Source of the DNA: Chitinivibrionales bacterium | Lineage (GTDB): Bacteria; Fibrobacterota; Chitinivibrionia; Chitinivibrionales; FEN-1185 | NCBI GenBank assembly: GCA_035516255.1 | Contig: DATJAL010000044.1 | Coordinates: forward strand, 41,023 to 105,022 | Length of the DNA stretch: 64,000 nt | Direction of reading: 5' to 3' | Part shown: positions 26,001 to 33,396 of the stretch, one piece after another | Position numbering within the stretch: the first letter of the stretch is position 1 | Layout of the letters: each line of letters starts with the position of its first letter | Program-made: the position numbers and the translations under genes | Notes under the pieces: generated by a model | Databases searched by the model: none | What the model was told of the DNA's origin: nothing | Seen by the model: only the letters and a program-made list of their open reading frames with translations

Positions 26001-26593
26001 CGCGTGGGCCAGCCGAGCTCGACGCCCTTTGACGCGAGCTGTTCGGCAAACGATACGCCGTTCACATTACCGGCCATGAATACGTAAAGATTCTTGCCCT
26101 GCAGTTCGCGCGCGAGCTTGACAGCCGCGTCTGCGTCACGCGCGGCTCCCACCACGGCGGCAAACCCCGGGGCCGACCCGTCAACAAACTCCACGCCGCG
26201 CTCGCGCATGATCACGTCATCCGCCGCGCCGAGCCAGATGCCCTCGGCGGGATCCGGACCGATCACCGTCTTGCATGCCTCAATCACCTCAAAGCCCAGC
26301 AGCGTCGCCATGCCCGCGTCAAGCGTGTTTCCGAGGTACGGCAGCCAGTGATGGTCTGCGGGCAGAGGCGGCAGCAGCCTTTCGCATTCGGCAAGCACGG
26401 TTCCCATTTGTCCGAGCGTTTTTATCTCAAGGCCGAGCATCGAATACGAGATCGGTAGAAAATACCCGGTGTTGGGAAACGCCACGGCGCATTCGGGCCC
26501 CTTGGCCGCAAGCGCCTCCCGCACTTTCTTCCGCGCCTGTTTCACCACGCTATGGGCGCCGCGTATGGCGGATGTGGCGATGAGCTTAGACAT
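23084..26593 (-). CDS. Fused acetyl-CoA synthase (AcsB) and CFeSP small subunit (AcsD)
   Basis: A single 1169-residue frame. Residues 1-725 are AcsB: A-cluster ligands Cys504, Cys507, Cys516 and Cys526 (CLLCQSFAPNHVC ... LC) and the later CGC pair, at spacings like the Moorella enzyme, plus GGGQQTPGFIGCGKSF. Residues 725-845 are a Pro/Glu/Lys-rich linker with a short helical patch. Residues 845-1169 are AcsD: LGGSGTRTSSLVLGGEG, LLNWAETDNYKTIAGAAMGY, QSPIDVNMAKQLAILLTTMG and IDPMTGALGYGLEYSYSVMERIR. It condenses the methyl group, CO and CoA. The two subunits are normally separate genes. Its start overlaps the CODH stop by 8 bases, implying coupled translation. No frameshift or stop is needed for the fusion. 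Confidence 0.93.
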   Translation of the reverse strand: MSKLIATSAIRGAHSVVKQARKKVREALAAKGPECAVAFPNTGYFLPISYSMLGLEIKTLGQMGTVLAECERLLPPLPADHHWLPYLGNTLDAGMATLLGFEVIEACKTVIGPDPAEGIWLGAADDVIMRERGVEFVDGSAPGFAAVVGAARDADAAVKLARELQGKNLYVFMAGNVNGVSFAEQLASKGVELGWPTRLVPFGKDISAAIHSLGFASRAALSFGGVKKGDFKRNLAYNKNRVFAFVLALGEVDEEKYAAAAGCINYGFPTIANTAIPQILPTGICTYEHVVSNVPLDSIVSKALEVRGCKVKITTVPIPVNYGPAFEGERIRKEQVQVEFGGNKTTAFEYCTMKEPAEVEDGKITVVGKEADQVPAGTQLPLAIWVEVAGRKMQPDFEPILERQIHHLVNGAEGVWHMGQRDIIWVRISKDAFAKGFRIRHLGEIIRAKFLAEYPAIIDKVQVTLHTDAATVEELIKKARAVYRERNLRLESMTDESADIFYSCLLCQSFAPNHVCVITPERLGLCGAYNWLDGKAAYEIDPTGPNQPLAKGELLDPVRGVWRNINDYVYQHSNKAVEEITMYSIMKNPMTSCGCFEAICGVSPELNGVIVVNREYPGDTPLGMKFSTLAGNVGGGQQTPGFIGCGKSFLLSKKFLAAEGGISRIVWMPSQLKAQMKEDLEIAAKRTQWPDLLDRIADETVGTDTAAIMAFLKARKHPALDMWDITQPGPEAQKVDASRESGKTGPGEPKAEASRPVADKRAPTRKQTHIREPVDIPPVPGPNASVDESLAYLRAVVADLSYKAASGPADPTLQDAVKSLLASAESLQGKSITREKDSSSEEVQAGPDIVLPTKFSHAKEAFSGKVVSVTLGGSGTRTSSLVLGGEGILPFRYAEGAAGAPPAIAMEVFDAPPEKYPTALRDHFGTMLSDPAAMARHCVEKLGAQAISVRLDGCHPDKGNRPAQHAADAVGAVLRAVGVPVIVSGPAHFDKRNEVMKKVAADFAGENLLLNWAETDNYKTIAGAAMGYGHCIVAQSPIDVNMAKQLAILLTTMGMKPEKIVIDPMTGALGYGLEYSYSVMERIRLAALSGDAMLGMPFISTIGFETAKCKEANASGKEFSMWGDASTRGANLEISAAMALINAGTNLLVMYYPEAVKTVKRIIDKMKNK

Positions 26594-28532
26594 CGAGCGC
26601 CCTTCTTTCCTTCATGTCAAACAGCATGCGGGCGCGCTTCTTGTTGATGCCGAGCGCTTCGCGCTTTTTGTCGATATGGTCGAGGATGATCTTCACTTGC
26701 GTTGACGTGTGCGATCCCCAGGCGAATTTCCCGCCGAAATCTGTTTCGAGCCCGCCGGTAAGGAACGCGTTGAGCTTTTCCCCGCCCGTCACGTGGAGCG
26801 GGCTGCCCAGGAGCACGAGCATGCCCGACGCGACAAAGTAATGCCCTATTGCCACCGCCTTCTCGCTCATCCATTCGGGCGCGACGCCGGCCGCGGGCAA
26901 ATCGCTGATGTCCTCGCCCAGGCCGCCTTCCCTGAGCACGTCGCAGGCCGCGGTGAGGATGCGGCTGTTGTCGACGCATGATCCCATGTGCAGCACCGGC
27001 GGCATGCCCACGGCCTCGCACACCTCGGCCAACCCCGGCCCGGCCATGGAGCGCGCGGTCTCGGGCGTGAGCAGCCCGGCCTTGGCGCAGGTGATGGCCG
27101 CGCAACCCGTAAGCAGCACCAGCACGTCGTTTTTGATGAGTTCCTTTACAAGCGGCACTATGGTCCCGTCGAGGTCCTTGGTGGGGTTGTTGCAGCCCAC
27201 CACGCCCGCCATGCCGCGGATGCGGCCGTCGATGATGGCGTCATTGAGCGGCCGGAATGTGGCCCTGAAGTGCCCGCCGAGCATTTCATGGATGGCGCGC
27301 ACCGAGAACCCCGCGACAAAATCCACCCGGTGGTCGGGGATGGTCACGTTCTTTTTCTTGCGGTTTGCGAAATTGTCGATGGCCATTTTCACGAGGATGC
27401 GCGCCTGATCCATGGCGTGCTCCTCGCTGAATTCGAATTTCTCGAACCCATGCGTGTGCGCGAGCGGCGAGGTCGACATCACCCTGGTGTGGAAGCACGA
27501 CGCCACCTGGCCGAGCGAAGGCATCACGCATTGCACGTCAACCAGCATCATCTCGACAGCGCCGGTCATGAGGGCAAGCTCCTGCTGCAGAAAATTGCCG
27601 GCGACCGGCACGCCGTGCCGCATGAGGATCTCGTTGCCCGTGCAGCACATGCCCGAAAGCTGTATGCCGGAGGCGCCCTTGCTTTTTGCGTATGCGGCCA
27701 TTTCGGCGCTTTCGCACGCGGCGGCCACGCATTCCGAGAGTGTCGGTTCGTGGCCGTGCACGATGATGTTTACCTTGTCTTTTGAGAGCACGCCGAGGTT
27801 GACCGAGCAGAGCAGGGGCTTGGGAGTGCCGAACAGGATATCGGACACCGCCGTGGCGATCATGGAGCCGCCCCAGCCGTCGGCGATAGCGGTGGTGAGC
27901 GAACCGCATTCAACGTGCTCAAAGGCATGGTCCACGCCCATGTTGGTGCGGTGCAGCAGCTCAACCACCGAATGGTCGATGCCGTGCGGCTGCACGTTGT
28001 TCTTTTTCCACAGCGCCCGGCGCTTGAGGGGCGCCTGGTCGAGCGTTTTCATGGGTTCCGCGTTGAACGCGAACTCCTTTTCGAAAACGTTGGCAAGGTC
28101 TTTCGCTATGTCAAGCGCCAGCCTGCCGACGGTTTCCACCTTGTACTGCCGCGCCACCTCGAGAAGTTTCTTCTCATCGGTAATTTTGTAGGAATCGGTC
28201 CTGCCCTCGGCGACCATCCTGAGCGTGTGCACGAGGTGGCGGCCGTGGTCGGAATGCGCCGAGGTCCCCGCCGCGACCGCGCGGCTCAGGTTGCGCGCCG
28301 CGATGGTGTCGGCGTCCGCGCCGCACGTGCCCCGGGGCGTTTTCGCCGAGATCCTGCAAGGCCCCATGTTGCAGATCTTGCAGCACAGACCCTCGACGCC
28401 GAATTTACAAACGCTATTCGCGGAGGAGCGGTCCCAGACGGTTTCCAGGCCGCGGTCTTTCGCGGTGTTTCTCATCTGTGAGGTCGCGGGATCGTGCTCA
28501 CCGCAGGAATTGCATTTTGGAGATCCGGGCAT
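26586..28532 (-). CDS. Ni-dependent CO dehydrogenase catalytic subunit
   Basis: A 648-residue AcsA/CooS-type enzyme. The N-terminal Cys cluster for the B/D Fe-S clusters is visible (CKFGVEGLCCKICNMGPCRI), preceded by an extra CNSC near the start. C-cluster ligand segments are all present: VIVHGHEPTLSE-like HGHEP, SGMCCTGNEIL, DVQCVMPS, GVVGCNNP, LTGCAAITCAK and HMGSCVDNSR. It interconverts CO2 and CO and feeds CO to the acetyl-CoA synthase. TTAGAGGAATAA precedes the ATG. The downstream gene is the acsB-acsD fusion, overlapping by 8 bases. Upstream lie the CooC-type ATPase genes, separated by a 322-base gap containing a repeat element. Confidence 0.95.
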   Translation of the reverse strand: MPGSPKCNSCGEHDPATSQMRNTAKDRGLETVWDRSSANSVCKFGVEGLCCKICNMGPCRISAKTPRGTCGADADTIAARNLSRAVAAGTSAHSDHGRHLVHTLRMVAEGRTDSYKITDEKKLLEVARQYKVETVGRLALDIAKDLANVFEKEFAFNAEPMKTLDQAPLKRRALWKKNNVQPHGIDHSVVELLHRTNMGVDHAFEHVECGSLTTAIADGWGGSMIATAVSDILFGTPKPLLCSVNLGVLSKDKVNIIVHGHEPTLSECVAAACESAEMAAYAKSKGASGIQLSGMCCTGNEILMRHGVPVAGNFLQQELALMTGAVEMMLVDVQCVMPSLGQVASCFHTRVMSTSPLAHTHGFEKFEFSEEHAMDQARILVKMAIDNFANRKKKNVTIPDHRVDFVAGFSVRAIHEMLGGHFRATFRPLNDAIIDGRIRGMAGVVGCNNPTKDLDGTIVPLVKELIKNDVLVLLTGCAAITCAKAGLLTPETARSMAGPGLAEVCEAVGMPPVLHMGSCVDNSRILTAACDVLREGGLGEDISDLPAAGVAPEWMSEKAVAIGHYFVASGMLVLLGSPLHVTGGEKLNAFLTGGLETDFGGKFAWGSHTSTQVKIILDHIDKKREALGINKKRARMLFDMKERRALDV

Positions 28533-28576
28533 TTATTCCTCTAATAAATAATTTTTCGTAAAAATATAAGAAAGTT

Positions 28577-28715
28577 GGGCGTTCCCCCGCTTCGCGGGGT
28601 CGGTCTCCTTCCGGGCTCGGCTTCGCCTCGTTGCCGGACCGCCCAAAGGCGCCTTCGGCGGAGGATCGGCCGGCAATTCGCTTTAGCTCACCCTCCAGTC
28701 CACCTAACGCGTGGC
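28577..28715 (+). repeat. GGGCGTT...CCTAACGC element, copy 5
   Basis: From GGGCGTTCCCCCGC through GGGGTCGGTCTCCTTCCGGG to CCACCTAACGCGTGGCAGAAG. It fills much of the 28533-28854 gap between the CODH gene and the upstream ATPase gene. The remainder (28740-28854) is AT- and TTCAAC-rich (repeated 'ttcaac/tttcaact') with no gene. Confidence 0.75.
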
Positions 28716-28854
28716 AGAAGAACTATTATCAGTCAACTGTCTGACAATGCGCCACCTGATACCTTTAAAATACCTGGTATATTTTTCTACTTTCAACCTT
28801 CAGCTTTCAACTCATTTCTTTTCAACTCTTCAACCATTCAACTTTTCAACTTCT

Positions 28855-29610
28855 TTATTTGAGGATATCCGCCATTACACCGGACACCGCTTTGTAAATG
28901 GCGTTATCCTCTCCTATATCTTTTATGGTTCCGCCTTTTTCATCCATGTCCCTGACTGCTTCATCAAACGGCAGTTGAAACACCTTCTCCATGCCGCATT
29001 CCTTCACCGCTTGTTCTTGTTTTTCATTCAAGGATGATCCTTTGTCCATTCGGTTGATGATCAATGCGCGGCGCTTCACCCTCGTCTTTAATTCCTCGAC
29101 CACCTCGCCCACCCGTCTTGCCGTTTTTAACCCGCGAATTGACGGATCAGACACGACAACGAGCCAGTCCACCTCAAGCAGCGTTCTTCTCGAGAGATGT
29201 TCGAGCCCCGCCTCGCAATCCACGACGATAAAGGGGTAACTTTTCGAAATCCGGCCCAGCACGTCGCGCAGCACGTTGTTCGCGAAGCAGTAGCAGCCGG
29301 GCCCTTCGGGCCGGCCCATCACGATGAGGTCGAACCCTTCGCTTTCGACAAGCGCCTGGTTGATCCGCGCTTCAAGGAATTGCTGCTTTGCCATGCCGCC
29401 GAGCGCGCCCGCCTTTGCGCGCGCGTCCTCGCGCACGCCGCCCACGGTCGCCGCGTATGAAACGCCGAGCGCCTCGTTAAGGTTCGCGTTTGCGTCCGCG
29501 TCCACCGCGAGTACGGGCGTTTTCCTATTTGCCAACAACCAGCGCACCATGAGTCCCGCGATGGTGGTTTTCCCCGTGCCGCCTTTGCCGGCGAGAGCGA
29601 TGGTGGTCAT
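28855..29610 (-). CDS. CooC-type nickel-insertion ATPase (first of two)
   Basis: A 251-residue MinD/CooC-family P-loop ATPase. The ATG at 29610 places the deviant Walker A (GKGGTGKTTIAGLMVRWLL) at the N-terminus; a longer open frame upstream encodes Arg-rich shadow sequence overlapping the neighbour and is rejected. VLAVDADANANLNEALG is the switch/Asp segment, and FIVDCEAGLEHLSRRTL is the Walker B region with a Cys. CooC proteins hydrolyse ATP to help insert nickel into the CODH C-cluster, or act on acetyl-CoA synthase (AcsF). It ends just before the CODH gene on the same strand and starts 32 bases after the methyltransferase stop. Confidence 0.85.
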   Translation of the reverse strand: MTTIALAGKGGTGKTTIAGLMVRWLLANRKTPVLAVDADANANLNEALGVSYAATVGGVREDARAKAGALGGMAKQQFLEARINQALVESEGFDLIVMGRPEGPGCYCFANNVLRDVLGRISKSYPFIVVDCEAGLEHLSRRTLLEVDWLVVVSDPSIRGLKTARRVGEVVEELKTRVKRRALIINRMDKGSSLNEKQEQAVKECGMEKVFQLPFDEAVRDMDEKGGTIKDIGEDNAIYKAVSGVMADILK

Positions 29611-29641
29611 TGATTTTTTCTCTGTGTCTCTGTGGCGGTTT

Positions 29642-30703
29642 TCATTTTCTTTCCCGCAACGCCTTTGACGTCTCGGCAAGCACCTCGAACACGCGCTCGG
29701 CGAGCGGCTCCGCGAGCGATCCGGTCCCGCACGAGGGCGTGAGCATGGACTGCCGGTGGATGAGCCCTTTGTCAACCCCCTTCTCCGCGAGCCTTGCGAC
29801 GCACGCGTCGTAGCGCGCCACGAGCGACGCCGCCGTCTCGTCCTTTATTTTTTCCGAGGTGGGCACAATGCCCCAGGCGATGATGTTGCCTTCCTCCAGA
29901 AAGTCCCCGACATCTTCCGCGTACAAGGCCATGGAGTCTCCAAACCCGTAGGCATCAAAGTTGATGATGTCGACGCCCGCCTCGATGAGGATCGGCCATT
30001 CGGTGTTGCCGCAGACGTGGACGCCGCACAGTCCGCCCGCGCCGTGGATCGCCTCGGCCACCTCGTTCACCGCCGACACCACGTCCTCGCGCTTGACCGA
30101 GACGTACGTGGACGACCCGAACGCCGACAGAATGGGCTCATCAACAAAGCAGATCATATCGTTGGCAAACTCCTTGAACAGGTTGATCTGCCAGCGGCAT
30201 TTTGCGGCGAGCCCCTTGATAATGATGTCGCGGAACGCCTCGTTGTAATAGATGGCGCGCTTGTTCTCGTCCACGATGGAAAGCCCGAACGAAAGCGGGC
30301 CCGTGGTCTGCACCTTGAGCCACGGCCGCTTCACACCGTCTGCCTTTACTTTGTCAAGGAGCGCGTAGATCCCGCGCGAAAACGCCGGCGATATGGCGAA
30401 CGCCGACCAGTCGTCGGTCTCCTGCGCGGCCATGTACTTCTCGTAGAAATCGGCCATCTCCGCCGCGTTCCTGTCCTCGTCGCTTGTGTCGAAATACATC
30501 CTCCCCTTTTTTTCGTCGATCGCCGCGCGGGGCAAACCCTCCGAATACTGGATCTCCATGTGCTCGCGCAGCCCGAGCCCGGGCAGCTGCGGCCAGATGG
30601 GGCATCCTGGTATTTTGTCAAGCACGATGCCGAGCGCCTTTTGCGCGTCGATGTGCGGCAGGCTGCCGATGGCGGTGGCGAGGAAGGTGGTGGAAGTTGA
30701 CAT
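29642..30703 (-). CDS. Core methionine-synthase/UROD-like methyltransferase
   Basis: A 353-residue TIM-barrel protein of the UROD/MetE-like superfamily. Zinc-ligand motifs of cobalamin-independent-type methyltransferases are visible: CGVHVCGNTEWP (His and Cys) and SMLTPSCGTGSL (distal Cys). The N-terminus is FLATAIGSLPHIDAQKA. There is no N-terminal folate-binding half as in full MetE (about 750 residues), so it is a core enzyme expected to take methyl groups from a corrinoid protein. AGGAG precedes the ATG. Lying within the CODH/ACS locus, it could move methyl groups between the corrinoid iron-sulfur protein and homocysteine or another thiol. The acceptor is inferred, not seen. Confidence 0.75.
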   Translation of the reverse strand: MSTSTTFLATAIGSLPHIDAQKALGIVLDKIPGCPIWPQLPGLGLREHMEIQYSEGLPRAAIDEKKGRMYFDTSDEDRNAAEMADFYEKYMAAQETDDWSAFAISPAFSRGIYALLDKVKADGVKRPWLKVQTTGPLSFGLSIVDENKRAIYYNEAFRDIIIKGLAAKCRWQINLFKEFANDMICFVDEPILSAFGSSTYVSVKREDVVSAVNEVAEAIHGAGGLCGVHVCGNTEWPILIEAGVDIINFDAYGFGDSMALYAEDVGDFLEEGNIIAWGIVPTSEKIKDETAASLVARYDACVARLAEKGVDKGLIHRQSMLTPSCGTGSLAEPLAERVFEVLAETSKALRERK

Positions 30704-30734
30704 TTTAACTCCTATTAAAAAATAAAATTAATCT

Positions 30735-30875
30735 GGCGGGGAGAAGTTTCTCCCCTGGGGTGCGGCTTCCCTCCGCTCTGGCGTTTACTCTGAATACTTT
30801 GTTTACAGAGCGGAGGGTGATCCGCACCCACACCCCTCTCAGCAGGGGCTCCGCCCCCGCAACGCCCCCGGGAAA
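30735..30875. repeat. Inverted repeat between methyltransferase and CooC genes
   Basis: CCCTCCGCTCTG (30769-30780) and CAGAGCGGAGGG (30806-30817) are perfect 12-bp arms, extended outward by GTGCGG and CCGCAC with short internal gaps. Flanking GC-rich hairpins (gggagaagtttctccc; ggggctccgcccc) resemble other dispersed repeats here. It may also attenuate or terminate transcription. Confidence 0.6.
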
Positions 30876-30877
30876 AT

Positions 30878-31672
30878 TTATGCTAAACTCATTATTTGGC
30901 CAGCAATTGTAATAAAATTTGCCCGCAAATTTTCTGATCCTGGCAAATCAAATATCGACACCCCTCTACAATCCGCATCGATGAACCGTTCGTCAAACGG
31001 AATCTTTCCCAAAACTTTCACCGCAGCAAACTCATCTGTCAAGAGCGCTTTTTCATCATCCTTATTTCTTATTTTATTCAATACGAAAAACAGCTTCTTT
31101 TCAAGCCCAATGTCCTTTGACAGTGCAATGATCCTCTGCGCCGTTTCTTTGCTCCGCGTGCCGGGCTCGAGCACGATTATCATCGCGTCAACGCCCGAGG
31201 CCGTGGCCCGGCCCAGGTGCTCGATGCCGGGCTCCAGGTCGATCACGACCGTCTCGCCCTCCTGCACTATCAGGTGGCGGATGAGTTTTTTCAGAAAGGC
31301 GTTTTCGGGACACGCGCACCCACCGCCGCCCGACTTCACCGCGCCGAGCACAAGCAGCGAAACGCCGTTGCATAAGAGCCCGTATTTCTGCGCCACGTCG
31401 GAGACGTCGGGAGACAGCGAGAACATCTGGCCGGTGCGTCCCGGTTTGGCTCCGGTGCGCTGTTCAATGAGCCCGGTCTCGCTTGCAATGGGCCGGATTT
31501 TCGTTTTCCGCTCCTGCGAAAGCCCCAGCGCCGATGCAAGGTTGGCGTCAGGGTCGGCGTCAATGGCAAGTACCTTCAACCCCTTTTGGCTGAACACCTT
31601 GCACAACGCGGCCGCAAGCGTTGATTTTCCCACCCCGCCTTTGCCGGAAACCGCCAGCTTCAAGCCTTTCAT
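30878..31672 (-). CDS. CooC-type nickel-insertion ATPase (second of two)
   Basis: A 264-residue P-loop ATPase. The ATG at 31672 is preceded by AGGAATAAGG and begins MKGLKLAVSGKGGVGKSTL, the deviant Walker A. KVLAIDADPDANLASALGL and VVIDLEPGIEHLGRATASG follow, as in CooC. It has GGGGCACPENAFLKKLI, a Cys-x-Cys pair (CAC) corresponding to the nickel-binding Cys pair of CooC dimers, which the other ATPase in this locus lacks in that form. That suggests this one is the true CODH nickel chaperone and the other serves acetyl-CoA synthase or another protein. First gene of the minus-strand CODH/ACS run. Confidence 0.87.
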   Translation of the reverse strand: MKGLKLAVSGKGGVGKSTLAAALCKVFSQKGLKVLAIDADPDANLASALGLSQERKTKIRPIASETGLIEQRTGAKPGRTGQMFSLSPDVSDVAQKYGLLCNGVSLLVLGAVKSGGGGCACPENAFLKKLIRHLIVQEGETVVIDLEPGIEHLGRATASGVDAMIIVLEPGTRSKETAQRIIALSKDIGLEKKLFFVLNKIRNKDDEKALLTDEFAAVKVLGKIPFDERFIDADCRGVSIFDLPGSENLRANFITIAGQIMSLA

Positions 31673-31894
31673 CCTTATTCCTATATATATAAAAGAATGG
31701 TATAAAATAATTAACATTACGATATATGATGTCCCGTATTTTTGTTTGGGGTGTTATTAATTTCACTATAATAAAAATCAATCTAGTGGGACGGGCCTCC
31801 CCCGCCAATGTATTAATTTCACTCTCAATTCAAAAAAGTACTATATTTCACTAATCCAAAAATCGTCCTTTACAAACATTAAAAGGAAAACGAA

Positions 31895-32857
31895 ATGTAC
31901 CGGCCACAGATCAAGGTATGCGACTGCACGATCCGCGACGGCGGGCTGATGAACAACTCCAAGTTCACCCTCGAAACGGTTCGCGGCATCTATTCGGCGT
32001 GCAGCAGGGCGGGCGTCGACATCATCGAGCTCGGCTATCGCAACAGCAAGGCCCATTTCTCTCCCGACAAGTACGGCGCGTGGCGGTTCTGCGACGAGGA
32101 CATGCTCAAAAAGGCCACCGAAGGCATCCCGAAGACCGCCAAGATCGCGATCATGCAGGACGCGCACAAGGCCACCGGCGATGACGTGCTTCCCAAATCG
32201 GAAAGCGTGGTCGACCTGATCCGCGTCGCCACCTACGTGAAGGACGTCGACAAGGCCATCGCGCTCGCCAACAACGCCACGAAAAAGGGGTACGAGGCCA
32301 CCATCAACATCATGGCCATATCGCACGTGCTCGAGCGCGACCTCGACGAGGCGCTGCAGCAGATCGAGAACGAGACCTCCATCATCGCCTGCTACATCGT
32401 GGACAGCTTCGGCTCACTGTACAGCGAAGACATCGACTACCTGGTGCACAAGTTCCAGCGGTATCTGCGCACCAAGGAGGTCGGCATCCACTGCCACAAC
32501 CAGATGCAGCTCGGGTTCGCCAACACCATCGAGGGAATCATCAAGAACGTCAACTACCTCGACGGCACGCTCTACGGCCTGGGCCGCGCGGCCGGCAACT
32601 GCCCGCTCGAGCTGCTCATGGGTTTCCTCAAGAACCCCAAGTTCAACATCAGGCCCATTCTCGACGTGATCGAAACCACGATCCTGCCGCTCCGCTCGGA
32701 AATGGAATGGGGCTACAACATCCCCTACATGGTGTCGGGCATGCTCAACGTGCACCCGCAGGACGCCATGAGCTTTGTCGACCGCCAGCGCGCCGGCGCC
32801 AATAATGACAGTTTTGTCAAGTTCTACGAGCGGATGCGGGCGGAAGACGAGGCGTAA
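31895..32857 (+). CDS. DRE-TIM metallolyase (HMGL-like aldolase)
   Basis: A 320-residue TIM-barrel protein. The metal/substrate motif VCDCTIRDGGLMNNSKF is at the N-terminus (Asp-x-Thr-x-Arg-Asp-Gly), and the second metal motif is EVGIHCHNQMQLGFAN (His-x-His). GTLYGLGRAAGNCPLELLM is the usual C-terminal G-rich segment. These features fit the 4-hydroxy-2-oxovalerate aldolase / HMG-CoA lyase superfamily, which makes or breaks carbon-carbon bonds with pyruvate or acetyl units. AAAAGGAAAACGAA precedes the ATG. It is divergent from the CODH/ACS run and followed by a repeat, so the pathway is not evident. Confidence 0.82.
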   Translation: MYRPQIKVCDCTIRDGGLMNNSKFTLETVRGIYSACSRAGVDIIELGYRNSKAHFSPDKYGAWRFCDEDMLKKATEGIPKTAKIAIMQDAHKATGDDVLPKSESVVDLIRVATYVKDVDKAIALANNATKKGYEATINIMAISHVLERDLDEALQQIENETSIIACYIVDSFGSLYSEDIDYLVHKFQRYLRTKEVGIHCHNQMQLGFANTIEGIIKNVNYLDGTLYGLGRAAGNCPLELLMGFLKNPKFNIRPILDVIETTILPLRSEMEWGYNIPYMVSGMLNVHPQDAMSFVDRQRAGANNDSFVKFYERMRAEDEA

Positions 32858-32877
32858 TTAATTTTTTATTTTGAACT

Positions 32878-33038
32878 GGGCGTTCCCTCACCGAGGGCGC
32901 ATGGTGCGCCTCGGTGAGGTCGGTTCTCCTTCCGGTCTCGCCTTCGGCTCGGGCTGCCACGGCCCCTATATGCCTGACGGCGAAGGCCGGGCAGCACCGC
33001 GCTCCTGCGCGGCCTCCAGTCACCCCTAACGCGGCGGC
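32878..33038 (+). repeat. GGGCGTT...CCTAACGC element, copy 6
   Basis: GGGCGTTCCCTCACCGAGGG opens a perfect variable hairpin (CTCACCGAGGGCGCA with its complement), then GTCGGTTCTCCTTCCGGTCTC-like sequence and further hairpins, ending CACCCCTAACGCGGCGGC. Confidence 0.78.
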
Positions 33039-33396
33039 ATGCCTCCTATTAGTAAAGACAGCTTACTTGCGCCATCGAACATTCCTTCAGCATCCAGCGG
33101 TAAAAACAAAGGGCAATTTTTCCTATTTTCAAACTAATTTTAAAACAAGCGGATTCTTTTCTGCTGCTCCACAATATCGTCTTCTTCCACCGTGTAAAGT
33201 TAGAGCTTTCACTGCCGGACCGCCAGTCACCCGGATCTCCGCATACCACGAGACTCCGGCGCCAAAGAGGGGGTGTGCCCCCGGATCACCGGCGCGCAGC
33301 AATCCATTTTAGCTGCCATCCGCGCGCGCCGGAAGCCGGGGGCCAGGGGGAGGCTTCCCCCGCATGAATTCTTCTCTGATTTTGCAAAGTGGATTG
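33039..33396. repeat. Intergenic region with type B repeat
   Basis: 33265-33362 contains gggggtgtgcccccggatca and gccggaagccgggggccagg, matching in part the blocks at 19949, 53951 and 55940. 33040-33260 shows nothing that I can support as a gene. Confidence 0.55.

Noticed and set aside
24395..26032. 545-residue open frame antisense to the acsB-acsD gene
   Set aside because: His/Arg/Val-rich shadow of a GC-rich gene on the other strand; no domain, no ribosome site, and the opposite frame is an unmistakable AcsB.
28716..28854. Short coding frames between the CODH and CooC genes
   Set aside because: Low-complexity ttcaact-rich sequence without start signals.
30704..30877. Cobalamin riboswitch in front of the corrinoid-related genes
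   Set aside because: The inverted repeat here has no recognisable B12-box; 22810-23083 and 31673-31894 also show none.
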